Of a stretch of 64,000 nucleotides of DNA, positions 1 through 10,800 are shown piece after piece (within the stretch, counting starts at the first letter, position 1; each line of letters starts with the position of its first letter). The DNA is from Siderastrea siderea (Eukaryota > Cnidaria > Anthozoa > Scleractinia > Rhizangiidae), in contig OZ034966.1 in assembly GCA_964030785.1 (NCBI GenBank), positions 8,795,152 to 8,859,151 of the forward strand, given 5' to 3'. Both the position numbers and the translations under genes were made by a program. The notes beneath the pieces are model-generated. The model made no database searches. It was given only the letters and a program-made list of their open reading frames with translations, and was not told the origin of the DNA.

Positions 1-341
1 TTCTTCCCTCTGTTTCCTTCACCTTTATACTTTCCAGTTATTCCAACTGAGATCAGACCAAGTGTTAGCTTGAGAACTTCCTTCACCTCATCGTCAAAAA
101 ACTCTACGCAGCTGGTACCAACGAAGGTTAACTTCTTTGTGGTTTTGTTATCAATGTAGCAAAGATAACGTATACCTGCTTTCCCGCAAGGGCAGTGGTT
201 GTCTGCTTCGCCAGTGTCTTCAGTGTGGCTGAAATTCCACTCCTTATAAATTTTGCATTCATCCTGTTTCTCGACACTTCGTGTCCTTAAATGCTCGGTC
301 AACTTTTGGGGATATTTGAGTGCTTTAGATGCAGCCGCCAT
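1..341 (-). CDS. Cys-rich protein, N-terminal fragment (runs off left edge)
   Basis: An open frame of 113 codons begins with ATG at 341 (context GCC then ATGGCGGCT) and is still open at base 1, so the gene continues outside the window. The translation begins MAAASKALKYPQKLTEHLRT. Four cysteines are spaced C50-x-C52-x8-C61-x16-C78, with CPCGK at 50-54, LCYIDN at 60-65 and FVGTSC at 73-78. This looks like a small zinc-binding module. From memory, similar CxCG...CYI.N...VG..C patterns occur in uncharacterised proteins of large DNA viruses and some eukaryotes; I could not check this and name no family. No intron is seen within the visible part. It is isolated, with no neighbouring gene for about 6 kb. 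That it is a gene is fairly likely; its function is unknown. Confidence 0.55.
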   Translation of the reverse strand, partial: MAAASKALKYPQKLTEHLRTRSVEKQDECKIYKEWNFSHTEDTGEADNHCPCGKAGIRYLCYIDNKTTKKLTFVGTSCVEFFDDEVKEVLKLTLGLISVGITGKYKGEGNRGK

Positions 342-1848
342 AGCCGTTTTTGTGTTCCTTCGATTTCCCAGAATTGGCTTCCGCCTTGCTTCTCGGAATA
401 TCTGTACAAGTTAGGACACGTGCCGCGTCATAACATCCCGTGACTTGACAAAGGATTTTCATCGGTTTTCAATCGTTCAATGTTTAGAACGTACCTAATC
501 ATGCATTGCTTAGCACGTCAAGCACTCTACTGAAAAACCTATGGAAAGGGTAAGCCGGTATCAGTTTTTCAAATCAATCTGATACGTGCACGATATTTAC
601 CGATATTTAACATTTTTTCGATATCTGTTACCGATATGATATTATGACGACACTAGGTAGAGCACTGTCAGCAACAGCATAATCAAGTGACAGTGCTTGA
701 CCGGATTCAGCTTCATAGAAACAAAAATTTCCGAGGAACTCAGCATGACACATTCAAGCAACTAGATTAGTCCAAGTAGTCACGTGAGCAGTATCGAATG
801 GGATCGACATCACCGATACTTTGCGCGAATATCGATTTTTTTGGTAAAACAATTAAACAGTAAAGTTCTTCTGTCGAAGGCACTATCGTGTGGGAGGTTG
901 CCCGAGGAGGTTGATGTTCACAACAAATATTAACCCGAGAACGTAGTTCGAGGGCTTATTTGAAGTCAAATTTCGGAGGGAACTTATTACCCATAGGGTC
1001 TGAGACAGAAAGACTATTGTTTTTTTTTATTTGTTTAACGCTAAATTTTGAGCCCAAAAAATGCTGACAATTGCAATGCGACTATCATGTCACGAAAAAT
1101 GGAGCGGAAAAGCCCCCAAGGTGATTGACGTGTACTAGGAAGCCATTTTAATGCACGTTCTTCATTTCTAATAATTTACACTGGAAATGGTTAAGAAGCT
1201 AGCAGTTGTTTCAACGAAAATTGCCAAAAACGGGCACTATGCGCTGATAGGCGCCCACTGAGGAGAGACACATCACATCACGTGATCGATTTCGACCAAT
1301 GGGGGCACGCCAAAATTTAGCGTTGTACTATAATTATCGATATATTGAGTATTTAGTATCGATATCATCCCACCCTTAGATAGCATGTCAGACGCTCAAT
1401 TGAAAGGAATGAGGGTGAAGACTCGTTTCGGCATTGTGTTGTCTCTCTCTCCACTCTGGACTATTAGTTAATCGTTTTGAACTCTCTATGGAGGGTTGAC
1501 TAAATAATGTACTTGGAATCAAAATTAAACCGTTTGTCAACGAATCACATGATGCTACCCTAAATTGCAACGTTACTGTAAAACTTATAAGGGAAGCCAG
1601 TCAACAAGGACGTCAGCCTGAAGTGCGTTCCTGGTTAACAGAGAGGGAGCGGAAAATGGGAGTGTCGTGTTCTGTTTTCACAGATCGTTGTACGACTGCC
1701 CTGGCTGCCAGAGGCTTCAATCACCGTACGCCGCTCGTTGATCTCAAGTTATTTGCAAAGGCTAACACAGTTTGACCTGTTTAGATTATCTAGCTGAACA
1801 TTTAAGCCTTACAACTATGTAGGGAACAAAGTCCTCTTCCCCAATTTA
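342..1848. other. Intergenic, no gene recognised
   Basis: No reading frame with protein-like composition is visible. The stretch has several TATCGAT-like motifs (about 585-650, 790-840 and 1335-1370), which may be decayed repeat sequence. The start of the minus-strand gene at 341 implies that its promoter lies here, but I see no clear TATA box. Confidence 0.4.
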
Positions 1849-2240
1849 CGAGGTGTTGCCCGCGACGGGGTGGGGGGGGGGGGGGAGGTTTACTTCCTTA
1901 TATGGCCTACACTGGGACGTGCCACTGGATAGGGTATGGTTGTTGGCCTCTCTGTCCTGAGCAGGCTATATAATTTTATGCCAGTGTGTCCTAAACGGGG
2001 TCTGAACTTGTCCTAAACAGGGCATGGTTGCACGATGTTAAATATGACTTATACAGTACTCAGCAATCCTAGATCGGAGATGATTGCGAAAACAAGATAG
2101 TGGGTATTTTGTCATTTGTCCTGGCCTTATAGGGACCGAAAATGGAAGATGTTGCCCTAAACAGGGTCTCAGACCCTCAGCGGCACCCTTACAACCAAAC
2201 ATAGGTCAACAGCCCCCCCCCCCCCCCCCCCGAGGTGTTG
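1849..2240. repeat. Repeat block bounded by a G14 and a C19 run and a 10-bp direct repeat
   Basis: The 10-mer CGAGGTGTTG occurs at 1849-1858 and again at 2231-2240. Just inside the copies are a run of 14 G (1872-1885) and a run of 19 C (2213-2231). Between them the phrase CCTAAAC(A/G)GGG recurs at about 1988, 2012 and 2155. This looks like a degenerate repeat or short element with homopolymer ends; I do not recognise the family. Confidence 0.45.
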
Positions 2241-3770
2241 TTAGCTTTCCGAAAATCCTAGTTGACCTTAATTCGCACCTTAAGGCGACGATTTTTCTCT
2301 CTTAAAAGGAATTACTGCCCCATCTTTCAGAAGATTGAGGTGGCACTTGACAGTTAAATTCATATTCCTATTCGGGTTAAGGCCTCCCGAAAAGTTTTGT
2401 ATTGTAGCTTCCATTGTGGAAAAGGCGTAAAGACTGGTATCGACGGTGAACAGTAATAAGCTAGATGGAAGCAGCCAGTGGAAATAAACTAAAAATGATC
2501 AGTCACAGATGAGCCGTTGAGAGGCTACGCCTATCCTATTCCAGGCTCTCAGAGTAGGGACGGGGAAAATAGTTTAACGGGAAAAACGGAGGTGACGGCG
2601 GCTCTCCTCAGCACCCACGCGCTTTACGTGACTGTTTTCTCATTCGCTGTTCCAACTTTCTGGGAGCCTACAACAGGCTACGCCCGGGCACCTAGGCACG
2701 GCATTTTTACATAGGCCTGAAAGACGTCAAGATTAAATACATACAGACGTGTGCACATGAGCTTTATTTATACGGGAGAAACATCCAGTAACGATAAAAT
2801 AAATCAATCGAGATGTAATAAAAGGACAACTAAAATACATGCATTTGAACCAATAAAACAGCATTCACGTTCAGAAATGCCCTCGTACATCTAGGAAATG
2901 CAGTACCACATTCAATTGCCAGGAGTAACGTGTATTTTGCGATTCCGTTCTAGTGAATTGCAGCATGCCGGCAGCCGAGAACGGTCCAGAAAACGAAAAA
3001 AACCAAGGTGCTCGGCAGTCCATAATTTTGGAGGCTTAGTGTTTAACAGTCATTTTTTCCACAAAACTGAGTAAAGTTCACAGATATTGATACAGTACAG
3101 AGTTAAAACGTTTTCCTCGATGTATAGTCGCGAAGCTATTACCAGAACATTGGTTACCTGATCAATGAAACGACACACAGACTGCAGCACTTTCACTTTC
3201 TAAACGAACGCTGTCATGTGAGACCAGATACCAAGTATAACACCTTCCAACTGTTTTGATCACATGATCACCCCCTTGCGACAGCATTCCCCGGGCCATT
3301 AATTGCTCGTCTCTTTTTTTTTTTTTGCGCGGCAACGCCTTAAAAAATGTTGCATTACCAGCATGCAGTGAAGACTGTATGTATAGCGAGCCGAAGTAAC
3401 AGAAACACAATTAATTGCCCAAGAAGGTGCGAGGATTACAATAAGACGATTTTTTCAGGGTAAACGTGTGGACTTTCTGACGTCATCTGGACAGGAGAGA
3501 CTACTTGCAAGCAATTTTCCAAACGTGCTGGATCGCAGCAACCGTGGTCTGTACAAGACATAAGATCGCGGCTTGACAGGAACTCAGCTTTGAAAGTTCA
3601 GTTCTACTGGGTCTTCTCGCTGGATGATTCAGTTACAAGATGATTTCTCAGAGTTCTGCCATACTCGTGGAAAAGATAATCCACAACATCTGAGAAGCAG
3701 AAAAACGTTGAAATTAAACACACATGCCAAAAGCGATGTTACTTGTGAAAGAGATTATAATTGATATAAA
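2241..3770. other. Intergenic, nothing recognised
   Basis: Only short frames without protein-like features are present, plus a T12-type homopolymer near 3313-3326. I see no exon with a matching frame and splice sites on either strand. Confidence 0.4.
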
Positions 3771-3900
3771 CAGGGTGGCCAAGTGGTTAGAGTATTAGCC
3801 TTGAACGTGATTCGAAACCCACATGTAGGCCTTATGTTGTGTGCTAGGTCAACGGAGAGAGACAATTTACTTCAACGAGCTAAATAAATGGTATACGGTG
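3771..3900 (+). mobile_element. tRNA-derived SINE-like element, degenerate
   Basis: A perfect RNA polymerase III A box (TGGCCAAGTGG, 3776-3786) is followed 23 bases later by a degenerate B box (GATTCGAAACCC, 3809-3820). The body does not fold into an intact tRNA with an acceptor stem, so this is a tRNA-headed SINE or tRNA pseudogene, not a functional tRNA. A CAAA/CA-rich simple repeat follows at about 3911-3945 and may be its tail. Confidence 0.5.
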
Positions 3901-3910
3901 AGAAAAACCC

Positions 3911-3945
3911 AACAACAAACAAACAAACAAACACACACACACAAA
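3911..3945. repeat. (CAAA)n/(CA)n microsatellite
   Basis: Several CAAA units run into about six CA units. It lies just downstream of the SINE-like head and could be its 3' tail. Confidence 0.7.
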
Positions 3946-4734
3946 CCAAAAGGAGAGATATACTGTTGCCCAACACACGATGTGCTGTTCAGACGATCTG
4001 TTATTGAACTACAGGAAAGTCGTAGAAGCTAAGCAATTTATCCCTTCGCTCTTCTCTCCGGAAAAGCGAACTTCAAATGACAGTACGGGCAAGAGCTAAA
4101 TATTCAGTACCAGTACGAATTGCAAACAAGTCATGATCACGAGGCTTCACTCCTCCGTGTTGCCAAACAGTAGAGGAAGCTCTAGGCGGGATTGTTAGGC
4201 CAAGTGATAATCCATGGACGCCACAAAGATCAGTTTTCACAATTCCCTCACGTTTTCCTAATAAAATTACTTTTCCGGACCAAATAATTACAAGTCACAA
4301 ATAGTAGCGGCTTCCAGCCTCCTCTTATAGCCACTCTTCTCACCTATTTTATTATTAAACATTCTTCTCAAAGTTTTTTTTTTTTGAAATATTTTTATTG
4401 CACTAGAAAATAACATTTTCACATATACTACACACACTAGTTAATTGAACATGTCAGCTCCGGCATTATACGTGAAACAACAACAACAAGATCAACAAAA
4501 CAAGAAAACAAAACGAATAAGAGGAAAGTGACCTGGGATTCTTCTTTTCAAAATATCGATATTTCCTGCCTCAGAATACAATTTCTTGACTTTTCCCTGA
4601 CCTTGAAGAATTTTTCCCTAAGATTACCTGCCCTGTGGCCCTACTTGTAGTACTCATACTCATTCCCGTACTGCGATCTGAAGCTCCCTTGTGAATACTT
4701 CGGGGATAAATGTACAAGCAGCTTTGCTAGACTC

Positions 4735-4990
4735 TAGATTAAACCTCACAGTGATGTTTATTACTCTGAACGAGGTGGATCTAACTTTTTATTCTGTGGA
4801 CTAAACCTCACAGGGTCACCACTGATTCAAATGAAAGCTACTGAGCAGTACTTTGTTGTGGTACTGTTTACGCCGTTCAATGTGTTCTCTATCTTCTGAG
4901 TCTGTGGGTGAAATCTTAAAGTGTTTATTATTCAAATGAAAGCTATTAAGCAGTACTTTTATGTGCCACTGCTTGTTTTCTAATTTATTT
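4735..4990. repeat. Degenerate tandem repeat, unit about 115 bp
   Basis: The phrase ATTCAAATGAAAGCTA followed by GCAGTACTTT occurs at about 4825 and again near 4930, each followed by a related segment ending in a (C/T)TGTGG(A/G) motif. The same unit recurs at 28.08-28.27 kb, where GAATGAAAGCTGATGAGCAG is present. It is therefore a dispersed tandem minisatellite. The short frames crossing it have no protein signal. Confidence 0.5.
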
Positions 4991-5629
4991 TTTCTAGTTT
5001 TGAAGCTGGTCACTCTTGGTATTAACAGTGCTGACTGAATTTCAACAAATGGGTCACATACCTTCAAAGTCCAGCTGGTGGTAGTTAGGTACTTTTTTCT
5101 TGATTTTTGACCATTTCGCACTGAGCCACTGCGGCGAGTAGTTGCTAAAATGAACAACCTGAAGTCAATATTTTACGGGCGAATGCATTAAAAGAAGTTA
5201 ACATTTAACCAATAAATGTAAGACGTCAAACTTTTCCCAATGGGACAGTCGGACGAGGAACAATTAAACATACGAACAAACAAACAAAGAAATAAACAGA
5301 CGGAAACACGCGTGCCTCGCGTGTTTTGTTTCCTGATCGTCTCTCCCTAAGGAAAAGTTTATTTTTTCGATGTGTAAAAATAAAATGTCTCTTGATGTGT
5401 CCTAGTGAGGTAAAAGCAGGTTTGTCGCTTATGTCACTCGAGGTCCTCTCAACGATGCACATAAAAGACGTGATATGATCGGCCGACTCGCCCGCCATTG
5501 CATTGCGCGTGCTTTCGTGGATTGTTTTGAATTTTCCCGCGATTGAGCGACCCTGGGCGCAATCTTTACTACAACTACCAGAAACCTTTGCGTGTGTGAC
5601 GTCATAATGAAAATGGTCTATTTGGCGAA

Positions 5630-6105
5630 TCACGGCCGGCGTCGCCTATTTCCCTTTCGTAAACGGTCGTTGCCATTTTTTGACGGTCGATGCCATCATT
5701 TGTAACCAAGCCTTTTGCCACGGTAGATGTAATATGTGCTCTGGATTAAGTCACAATAAGGCAACAAATACATTGTTAAATAGTCTTAGAAAGAACAAAG
5801 TTTAAGCCCAAGTTGAATTTACGTTAAAAGTTCTGGAAAGGGCTAGGGTCACCTATTATAGATGTATCAGTTATGAAAGACAGTCAATTATAATATATAC
5901 TTTAATTTTTCGGAATTGTGGCGTGGTAGTGTAGTGGCAAGGGAGAGAGATTAGCATACGAAAGGACTGGGGTTCGAATCTGGATTGTGAATGTCTTTCT
6001 CTTTAGTAGAAAAACTTTCAATACTAGTTCAAAAATTTTCTAAGCGTCTTAAAAATGGCAACGACCGTTTACGAAAGGGAAAATTGGGCCGGCGTCTCAT
6101 GTTTG
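5630..6105. mobile_element. TIR element with a tRNA-like box A/box B inside
   Basis: The ends are inverted copies. TTTCGTAAACGGTCGTTGCC near 5652-5676 reappears reverse-complemented at about 6055-6085, each with further matching bases including CCGGCG. This is a non-autonomous DNA-transposon-like structure. Its centre holds a pol III A box (TAGTGTAGTGG, 5927-5937) and a near-consensus B box (GGTTCGAATCT, 5971-5981), so a tRNA-derived segment has been captured or inserted. There is no coding capacity. Confidence 0.55.
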
Positions 6106-6174
6106 AATAACCCAAGTGTGCAAACAGCAGAGAAATCAACTTACAAATCGTTTTTTTGTCTTTTCATTGTGCTG

Positions 6175-6246
6175 TGCAGCCTGGTCCCAAAGGTTTTTTG
6201 CTTTCTTTCTCTTAAACGAAATTAAGCCGCGAAGAGGCAACAACGA
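6175..6246. repeat. Partial copy of the short MITE seen intact at 21.07 kb
   Basis: CCTGGTCCCAAAGG..., then TTTCTTTCTCTTAAACG..., then AAGCCGCGAAG match the left half of the element at 21068-21188 with a few substitutions. Only one end is present here. Confidence 0.45.
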
Positions 6247-7265
6247 GCTGTGATGCAGCGCGAGAGAAGAAGAAAAACCAAAAAAAGTCAACTAGATAGA
6301 TTCAACGCGCTACTCAGTACACACGTTTCAACTCACTTTTTCAACTCGGATTTCACTTCCATCCAATCTATGTCACACTCTTCAGTAATTCCAGAGTTGT
6401 ATAATCTGCCAGACAAAGAACATGTATTATGTATAAACAACAACAACAATAGCAAAGCTTCTTGAGCTTTGTTTTTACAGCTACCGGTATGTTGTGTGGA
6501 CTTACTAAAGTACACGTTTTCCTCACGAGTCTGAACAGTATTGCTGGAATATGTGTAGTACATTTACTTACACATCGTGGAAAAAGTCTGGGATGTTAAA
6601 AGAATCACTAATAATGTAACCAACCCAGGCTGTGGCTGCCCTCAATGGCATGGAATGCTTCATGTGGTGGGTGGGAAAGACGAAAAAACGGAAGGACAAT
6701 AGCAACTATCTGAGGCACTTGTCAAAAACCGATGGCCCTTCTCTACGGTCTTTCCCAATCCTGATTGTGGTGATTGTGATGAAAAGAAAGATACTTCTTT
6801 TGTTGATCCCTTTCCACCTTACCTTCCGGTCTGAAACATAAATAAATAAGCCCACTCCCTCTATGAGAACCCCCCTTTCTAATAAGCCCCTTTTCCACTT
6901 TCCGTGGTCAAAAATAAATAAGCCCATTCCCTCTAAGAAGAACTCTACACCCCTACCGCCGCCACCCCTCCGCGTTCTTCCAGTAATACTTCAAAGTTGC
7001 ATATTATTTTGGTCTGCTGGCTAAAGCTCCACCAAAACTTTGTCGTTGATTTTCTGTAATCTCACGAATAATTTGTTTATGTTGTTGCTGAATGCTGGAA
7101 AGGTATCTGTCATTTAATATATACACGAAAAGTTGCGTTGACAAAGAATTTCAGTAAGCTGTTGTCATAACATCTGGTTAACACAGACTTTCTATTAAGC
7201 CCACAAAGGGGGCTTAATAGAGGAAATGGGCTACATCAGTGATATGTGCACTTAAGTATAATTGC

Positions 7266-7412
7266 TCTGGTCCCAAATGTTCAAAAGTTGGATAGCGCTA
7301 TCCACCGGATAAATCTCTCCAGTGGATAACGCAACTGGTTTCCCTAACGCTTGTCCATTGGATAGTGATTTATCCGGTGGACAGCTCCATCCAACTTTTG
7401 GGCAACTGGGGT
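7266..7412. mobile_element. Palindromic MITE
   Basis: The left arm (GTTGGATAGCGCTATCCACC, 7287-7306, then GGATAAAT) is mirrored by the right arm, which ends CATCCAACTTTTGGGCAACT. The two fold into a long imperfect hairpin, with no coding capacity. It lies downstream of the last supported exon of the TTF1-like gene. Confidence 0.65.
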
Positions 7413-7705
7413 CAGGTGATTATAGAGTAGCACGCGCACTGATTGGTCGTGGGTTACGTCACATCTTGCTATAATCACCCCGCGCGAGCTGATTATAATA
7501 CTGAAGCACTAATTTTCAAAATGGCAACCGCGCGATTTTTGATGTTTCTGGAGAAAAGAAACAAGAAAATGCATTTGCTCTGATAATCACCGGAGAAATT
7601 ATACTAAAACAATTATTCTCCTCAGGCTTAGCGAATATTGTGGAATAATCCCCTCGACGGTTATTCCACAATATTCACTTTGCCTTCGGCGAATAATTGT
7701 TAAAT
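7413..7705. mobile_element. Repeat element ending in a 94-bp imperfect palindrome
   Basis: Positions 7608-7701 fold back on themselves: AACAATTATTC at the left meets GAATAATTGTT at the right, and GTGGAATAA meets TTATTCCAC around a short loop. The segment before it contains GATTATAGCAAGATGTGACG-type sequence on the minus strand, which I take as part of the same dispersed element. No protein is encoded. Confidence 0.5.
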
Positions 7706-7816
7706 ATAAGGACCTTCATCATGAAATGGTAAGGACCCCACAATCAACCAATCAATTGTGCAAAAAAGCGAGCTGTCCAAAAGCGGAAAAGCCTGAAATT
7801 ATGTCTTTGCCTTAAC

Positions 7817-10800
7817 CTTGTGATGAGTATGAGCTCGTCGTCTTTTGTCCACAGAGTTTCCTTTTCATCTTCTGTCCAGCAAAGCCTGTCCAACCTAAAC
7901 AATGAAGGAAAATTATTTTCACACTTTTACGAGGATTTTATCCAGATTTCCAAACCTTAGACTGTAACCTGGTTTCTGTGTAGCGTGATACCCGGCACTA
8001 AAAACACTACAGTGTCACTAATACCCCCCACTCCCCAGGATGTGAGGATGATGCATTGCACAGTTACCCCCTACAATTTGTCACATGTTGCTGGTACCCA
8101 TTTATACACCTGGGTAGAGGAAGACAATTTTTGTTAAGGAAACGACAAAACAGCTGAAACGCAATTTTTTTCAGGAAACAACAGAACAGCTGAAAGTAGA
8201 ACCAAACTTGTGAGTCCAACACACCACTAGACCTGACCACACCTCGACAACATCTATGCCCCCCTTTCTTATTAAGCAAAAACGTACCATTTTCGCCTAC
8301 ATCGCTCCTTGTTCCTTGTCTTGACCATTTGTGCAACAGCAGGCCAGTGGATTCCATGAAACGGAACTGGTTTGCCTTCAGGAGTATTGGTGACAAGATG
8401 TACAGCTTCCTTAAGAAGTTTGATCTCATCATCTGTCCACTTTCCACTCTTGGTGCTACCTGATAATTATTACATTTTCTCGATTAGAGATTTTTAACTG
8501 AGAGTTGTAAAACCAAAACCACAGCAACTAAACAAGCACTCCGGTCAATTGCAACAGATGCAAAAGCACAATGACCCAATCACTACATGTCAGTGAGAAG
8601 TCAGTGGTAAACTGTTTTTTTCTTTAAAGGGCCAGTCTCATGGCGATTTTCCTATCTTCTTTGTCACAATTTTGATTAATTTATATCAAAGTACCTTGCT
8701 CACACATGAATTGCTTTTAGACCACCAAGGGGACAATATTAAATGAATTTTCAAAACAAAAACAAGCCAAAATTAGTTTTTAGTGATTTTATCTCAGACA
8801 CAAGGGCAGAAACTTGAAAAATTCTGCCAGAAGTTTTCAAGTCGGATGCCATTTCCATCCTGGCCATCCCTATCCAGACATACTTATTATAGTTTCCATG
8901 TACTGGAATACCCATTTTAATACTACTGGACCATTATCTTTAGGCTTAATTGCTTCAATAGATAAAAATATGTCTTTTGGCTTTTCACAGTGATACTAAA
9001 AATTGATGAGACTGCCTCTTTAATTAATGATGGAGCATAGCAATCATAGAGCAGAGTATAATAAATCAATGGCATTTTATGAATTTGCTAGACTAAGAGT
9101 AATTTCAAGCCCTGTTAATTGAATGACTTGTGTTTTACTATCATCTCTCTGCTAGGAATTACACTGTTCCCTACTCGGAATAGCAACAACAAATGTGCTC
9201 TAAAATGACAAGGTTGTCAGGCATGCAGTTAACTGACCTTTGGTAGCTGGAAGAGTTGAGAACTTTCGGTTTACAGACATACGACTTCTGCCCATTAACT
9301 GACCAATAGTTACCCAATCTGTACCATGTACCCCATGCAACCTAAAAATGAAATACATATAGAGAAGATCATAGCAACAGCAGTATTCATTTTGTCTGTC
9401 ATACAAAAAAAAAAAACAGTGTGTGCATGAAACAATCCACGATTGTTTACGTGTACACGCAAGTTTATTCACACACAATTCACAAAAATACATAAATTGT
9501 TAAATACAAAAATTACAGTGTATAAAGTACTAAGATACGAATGACTGAAGGTTCGGTTCCGTCCGCAAAATTAATAGCAGAAGCTAATCGAGGCAGGCAG
9601 AGCTACAAGGGTACAGGGGCCTGTTTCTTGAAACTCCTGATAACTTTCCGGGCCCGAGAACATTACTAGTTTAGGGGCACAATATTCTCCAAGAGCTATA
9701 CAATTTTTATTGATTTTGAAAGCTAAATTTTAATCTTTAGAATTTCGTGAAGCATATCGCTAAGTTTGCGAAAATGATTACCATTAGCTGATAAATAAAT
9801 GAGCTCGAAAAAATACTTACCGGGCCGGCAAAGTTATCGGGAGTTTTGAGAAACGGGCCCCAGCAGTCACAATTACCGGGTACATACATGTAAAGATTGT
9901 TGGCACGTTAAGATCATAATTTTTATATTGTTTCTGGAAATTTAAAAAAAAAAATAGAGACCCTCAAAATACATGTGGCACTGCATACTGGTTACCAAAT
10001 CATTTTTTTTTCATACATGTATGTAAAGCCAAACAAAATAAACAAAAATGGAGCAGCATTTGCTAGTAAAACTGAGCTATTTACAAAAAAGGAGCCAAAT
10101 CTGAAAATTTGAGCAATGACAACAACAAAAATAAAATAGAATAAATGATGGTGAAGACAATGACTATGATGACGATGGTGGTTACGTTGGTGATGGTGAC
10201 ATTGGTAGCGACGAATTTAAAAGTCACTTAAGCAATTATCCACCCAGCCTAGCCTTAACCCAGTCACTCAAACCGAGGTTATCACAGCAGCAACTTGTTC
10301 AAGTACTGGGAATTAACTGTATACCTTTCCAATTCTTTAACTTCTTCACCAGAATACCTGCAAAGATCGCAAAAAGAGCATGCCATTATACAATGCATTC
10401 ATAGATGCCAGTGATCTACTAAATGTACATGTATAATTATATTCATATGGAAAGTTTACAGTATACGCTTGTATGTCAGTTTTACGTGACATCAAAATAA
10501 AGGAAAATCTTGAAGTGCTAAATATTACATGATTATGATTTTAAAAAAGTTAATCTGATTCCCAGGTAGAAATCCTATACAGGATCCCACAGGATCCTGT
10601 TAGTTTACACAAGATCTTACCCTGGATCCTAAATGGCAGCAGGACTTGTTTTATAGGATCCTACTCAGGGTCCTCTATAAAGTCTTTCAGGATCCTGCTT
10701 AAGAATGTCTAGGATCCAGTTTAGGATTCTATAGGATCTTGTTTAGGATCCTGTAGGATCCTATATAATATTTTAACAATTATCCTGCGAAATCGCGCAG

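Noticed and set aside
5226..5633. 135-codon minus-strand frame
   Set aside because: Low-complexity C-terminal part from a CAAA-type stretch and no family resemblance; it ends at the edge of the 5.63-kb TIR element.
7720..7800. Minus-strand IDWLIVGSLPFHDEG as the missing TTF1 exon
   Set aside because: It would require an intron of about 24 bases after exon 8, too short to be spliced.
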